From the NCBI GenBank assembly GCA_016946835.1, contig JACVTC010000167.1:223501-287500 (forward strand): a stretch of DNA of 64,000 nt, in the 5' to 3' direction. Origin of the DNA: Neocallimastix lanati (nom. inval.). Its lineage: Eukaryota > Neocallimastigomycota > Neocallimastigomycetes > Neocallimastigales > Neocallimastigaceae. Position 1 is the first letter of the stretch. Each line of letters begins with the position of its first letter. Shown here piece after piece: positions 60,808 through 64,000 of the stretch. Both the position numbers and the translations under genes were made by a program. The notes beneath the pieces are model-generated. The model ran no database searches. It was given only the letters and a program-made list of their open reading frames with translations, and had not been told where the DNA came from.

Positions 60808-60974
60808 TAAATAATAATTAAATAATCTTAATTTAAAAAAATGCCAGAAAAATACAAATTTATTTTCCTATTGTGTTTATTTAATAATCTTAATAGAAAT
60901 TATCTTTTAGTTATTTTTATTAAGTAATTTATAACTAAAACCGATTTATTTGATACTAGTTAAAATTTTATTAA

Positions 60975-61134
60975 TATCAATATCAATATTATATATTTAT
61001 CAATATCAATATTATATAATTATCAATATCAATATTATATAATTATCAATACAATATTATATAATTATCAATATCAATATTATATAATTATCAATATCAA
61101 TATTATATAATTATCAATATCAATATTATATTAT
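60975..61134. repeat. 23-bp tandem repeat, about seven units
   Basis: The unit TATCAATATCAATATTATAT + AAT is repeated with one shortened copy near 61048. Confidence 0.85.
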
Positions 61135-61770
61135 TATAAATTTTATTAATATCAATATAATTTTCAAAATTAATTATGTTATTAAAAATATTAAATTCAA
61201 TAAAAAATTTTTATTATTTTATTAAAATTCTAATTGTTATTATTATATTTTAATAATAATTGATTCATATTGATCAAACATTATAAATATTACTACGCAA
61301 ATAATTAATTATTTTAATAGGATCAATTATTCAACTCTTATTATTTTAATTTTTAATTCTTATATCATTTAAATTAATATATATATATCGTTTATGAAAA
61401 ATATGAATTATAAATAATTAAAATTATTTACTTTTTCATTTAAATTTTTTTTATTTACTATAATAAAATATAATAATTAAAAGACAAACGTTATTATAAC
61501 TAAAATTTTTTTTTTTTAGAAAAATAAATGAAAAAAAATTAAAATATATGATTCCTATATGTATAAAATAATTATTATATTTTTTTTTTATTTTGTTTTA
61601 TTTTATTTTATATTTATTTCACCTATATATTTTATTATTTAATATTTTTATATATGTTAAACTTATATATATTTATATGGTTTATATATTATCTTAATTT
61701 TTAAAAAAAATAATATTTAGTTTAATAATAAATTTAAAATTAATCTATAAAAAATCTATTTTTTATTTAT
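61135..61770. other. AT-rich spacer inside the MULE
   Basis: No ORF or motif recognised. It lies between the tandem repeat and the secreted-protein ORF. Confidence 0.5.
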
Positions 61771-62211
61771 TTAACCACGCCAGCACCAACCATATTCAGT
61801 AAGACAGTATTTACCAACTATATCATAAACACGAGCATCACGATTAACATAACCTCTCCATGAAAATCTACCTCTTGTGTTATTTGGTGTGTAATAACAT
61901 CCATTTTTGGTACTTATATGTCTAGTAACCCATTTACATTTATCTGGATTTTTATATTGTGTATCTCTAAGATATGCTCCAACAGGGATTTCTCTGTAAT
62001 TAGCTACTGAATTACGGAGGAAACAGTCATAAAATCCATGATTACTATTTTTTATAATACCATAACCTTTACATATATATGTATTTTTGCAATCTCTAGA
62101 ATTAAGGAAATATAGATGAGATATATCTGAATATATAGCTGGTCCAACCAATTTTATACCACAAACATAAATAATGCATGCAGTAGCAATTAATAAAGCA
62201 GTTAATTTTAT
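61771..62211 (-). pseudogene. Small secreted Cys-rich protein, start codon ATA instead of ATG
   Basis: The frame runs from an ATA codon at 62209-62211 to TAA at 61771-61773 and would give 146 residues. The first 17 after the lost start (KLTALLIATACIIYVCG) form a textbook signal peptide, preceded by an in-frame stop. The mature part has seven Cys (DCKNTYIC, DCF, DKCKW, NGCYY, KYCLTEYGWCWRG) and many Tyr, Asn and Arg, suggesting a disulphide-stabilised extracellular protein. No known family was recognised. Apart from the initiation codon the ORF is undamaged. An unseen upstream exon or non-AUG initiation is possible, but no acceptor AG is present just upstream. It lies inside the MULE inverted repeats, between G2 and the right terminus. 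Confidence 0.55.
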
Positions 62212-62610
62212 AAATTAAAATGTTTAAAAAATTATTAATACTTTAATATAATATTATAAAAAATACTAATTATAAACCTATTTATATATTTTATTTTTTT
62301 TTTTAATTATTCAATTATGTAATTACCTATGTAATTCTATTGATAATATAAACAAGGTATTATTAATAATTAATAATATTTAAAATAAAATAAAAAAATA
62401 TAATAATTATTTTATATACGTAGTAATTATATATATATATATTATTTTTATTTAATTTTCTAAAAAAAAAATTTTTTAGTCATAATAAACGTTTGTCTTT
62501 ATTATTTTTATTATCATTTAAAAATTTATTTATTCATTTATAATTTATTTATTCATTTATTTATTTATTACATTATAACATTATAATACGCCATGTTTTC
62601 CGAAATGCAC
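62212..62610. other. AT-rich spacer upstream of the secreted-protein ORF, inside the MULE right end
   Basis: No exon seen on either strand. Contains a TA dinucleotide run (62430-62442) and a TTTATTTATT-type run before the inverted repeat. Confidence 0.5.
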
Positions 62611-62652
62611 TACAACAAAATACAAATTTATGTAATAAAAATTTTCGAAATG
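62611..62652 (-). repeat. Right terminal inverted repeat core of the MULE
   Basis: Reverse complement of 52569-52610. The outer AATGTGGCG at 62669-62677 mirrors CGCCACATT at 52529-52537. Confidence 0.8.
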
Positions 62653-62785
62653 ACATACCCTCTAGAGCAATGTGGCGTGTTTTCGTATGTGACTTGTTTT
62701 TAAATAATTAAATATATATAAAATAATATTAAATAAATAATAAAATAAATAATAATTAAATAAATAATAAATTTTCTTTTTTAAA

Positions 62786-62993
62786 TATAATTTATTAATA
62801 TTCAATTATAAAAACAATTTTTTATAGTTCTTTTCTAATAAAATATATTATTATTTCTTTTGAAATAGTTATTTAATAATATTTAATTGAAAAATATATA
62901 TATTTATTTATGATTGTATAGAATATCTTAAATATGTATGGCTCTATCTTAAAAATATAAACGCCACATTGCGAAAAGAACGATTGAGAAAAG
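62786..62993 (+). repeat. Direct repeat R, copy 2
   Basis: Second copy of 52351-52560. Ends with CGCCACATTGCGAAAAG and CGATTGAGAAAAG, then diverges from copy 1 exactly where the left MULE body begins. Confidence 0.8.
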
Positions 62994-63867
62994 CAAATTT
63001 AATATTAAGAAGTTCCATATGTTAAATTATTTACAATATTAATTATTTATCTCTTACATTTTATAATTTTTCATTTATATATGAGTTATATATCTATTAT
63101 ATAATACGCCACAAATACTTATACATATATTTTTTTTATAATTATTTATTATTATTAATTATTTATTTATGTATTCAATTATTTATTATTTATTTATTTA
63201 TCTATTATTCATATATTCAATTATTATTTAATTAATTATTATTTATTAATTATTTTTTATTATTTATTATTCAATTATTATTTATTATTTATTATTCAAT
63301 TATTTATTATTCAATTATTTATTATTTATTATTTATTAATAAATACTCTTTAATATTTAATAATTATTATTTATTAATAAATACTCTTTAATATTTAATA
63401 ATTATTATTTATTAATAAATACTCTTTTTATTATTTATTATTTATTATTATTCAATTAATTATTATTAATGATTTTATATAATTATTCATGATATTATTA
63501 TTTTAAAATTTTTTTTTAATTTCGAATATTTTAATTTATATATATTAATTTCATTAATTGATTTATCTTTAAATAAATTTTTTTTTTAAATTTTTTTTTT
63601 TATTTTTTCATTTTATCATTTTCTTCGATATTAAATAAAAAATAAATAAAAAATAAAATAAAATTAAAAAAAAAAAAAAAAATTTTTTTTATTACCTTTT
63701 TAAATAATCAATTATTATTATAAAAATTAAAAAAAAAAAATAAAAATAAATAAATAAATAAAAATATAAAATAAAATAAAATAAAATAAAATAAAACAAA
63801 TAATAAATAATAAAATAATAATAAAAAAAAAATAAAAATAATAAATAAAATAAAAATATAAAAAATA
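62994..63867. other. Low-complexity AT block before the right-edge gene
   Basis: TTTATTA-like arrays (63180-63330), a tandem repeat of about 40 bases containing AATAAATACTCTTTAATATT (63339-63424) and (AAAAT)n. The last 100 bases are A-rich, as upstream of other starts in this genome. Confidence 0.6.
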
Positions 63868-63962
63868 ATGTCTTATCAAAATACCGATAGTTCCATTGAA
63901 ATTTTAACCAATTCCGACCCACAACAACCTGTCAATGGAGACCAAAATATTAGAATAAATAG
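63868..63962 (+). CDS. First exon of an unidentified gene (3'-partial)
   Basis: ATG at 63868 opens a frame reading MSYQNTDSSIEILTNSDPQQ followed by PVNGDQNIRINR. It ends at an AG|GTAATT donor at 63962/63963 in phase 2. Balanced codon composition against a low-complexity background, together with an A-rich leader, supports a true start. Too short to assign a family. Confidence 0.6.
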
Positions 63963-64000
63963 GTAATTATAATTTATAGTTCTATATACTTTCTTTATTA

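Larger units (their letters stand above)
52529..62677 (+). mobile_element. MULE-like DNA transposon with nested gypsy G2
   Basis: Inverted terminal repeats: a 42-base core at 52569-52610 matches the reverse complement of 62611-62652 with about two mismatches. Both sides carry CGCCACATT and a GGGTRTGT-like block outside the core. Inside are a FLYWCH/MULE transposase remnant, the G2 retroelement and a secreted Cys-rich ORF. Without G2 the element would be about 4.1 kb, normal for a MULE. No convincing 9-11-bp target duplication was found. Confidence 0.7.

Noticed and set aside
61021-61134. CRISPR-like array
   Set aside because: The 23-bp units are contiguous AT-rich tandem repeats without unique spacers, in eukaryotic DNA.
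63692-63922. Minus-strand ORF of Tyr/Phe/Leu repeats
   Set aside because: Reverse reading of (AAAAT)n sequence and of the true plus-strand exon at 63868.

Overview
This is eukaryotic nuclear DNA with extreme A+T content: long A/T homopolymers, (ATT)n and (TTTATTA)n arrays, and short phase-consistent GT-AG introns. The host genes, the chromodomain-bearing Ty3/gypsy and Ty1/copia elements, and the Asn-rich proteins fit a very AT-rich early-diverging fungus best, most plausibly an anaerobic gut fungus (Neocallimastigomycota). That assignment is an inference. A dictyostelid-like amoeba is the main alternative.

Left host block (1-15838). A 5'-truncated Ras guanine-nucleotide exchange factor (+, 2-3789) is followed by a 12-exon RNF121-type membrane RING E3 ligase (-, 5375-7970), a GC-richer island that may be a structured RNA (8615-8810), a DEK_C + double-SWIB chromatin protein (+, 9896-11373), the APC11 subunit of the anaphase-promoting complex (+, 13470-14165), and a frameshifted coiled-coil gene (-, 14961-15838). 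Two splicing oddities stand out. One RasGEF intron has the hallmarks of a minor-spliceosome AT-AC (U12-type) intron, and RNF121 needs a 4-nt micro-exon.

Transposon block (15851-62993). This is about 47 kb of nested retroelements and one DNA transposon. In order: an internally deleted gypsy copy (15851-17580); a decayed gypsy (17581-20600); copia fragment 1 (20600-22864); gypsy G1, with both LTRs but lacking the RT core (22865-30320); an orphan LTR (30325-31733); copia fragment 2 (31940-34925); a plus-strand RNase H scrap (35796-35938); a gag-only element (about 36384-37964); solo LTR pieces; a complete, apparently intact chromovirus C1 with near-identical LTRs and a 5-bp target duplication (41554-48435), inserted in an older repeat; a decayed plus-strand gypsy D (50010-52330); and a MULE-like element with inverted repeats (52529-62677). 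The MULE-like element contains a broken FLYWCH/MULE transposase, a nested gypsy G2 with a perfect TCGTT duplication, and a start-less secreted Cys-rich ORF.

Right edge (62994-64000). Low-complexity AT sequence precedes the first exon of an unidentified gene (+, 63868-63962).

Coordinates of spliced genes were worked out by hand from reading frame and splice signals. LTR borders marked approximate are estimates from visual alignment of copies.
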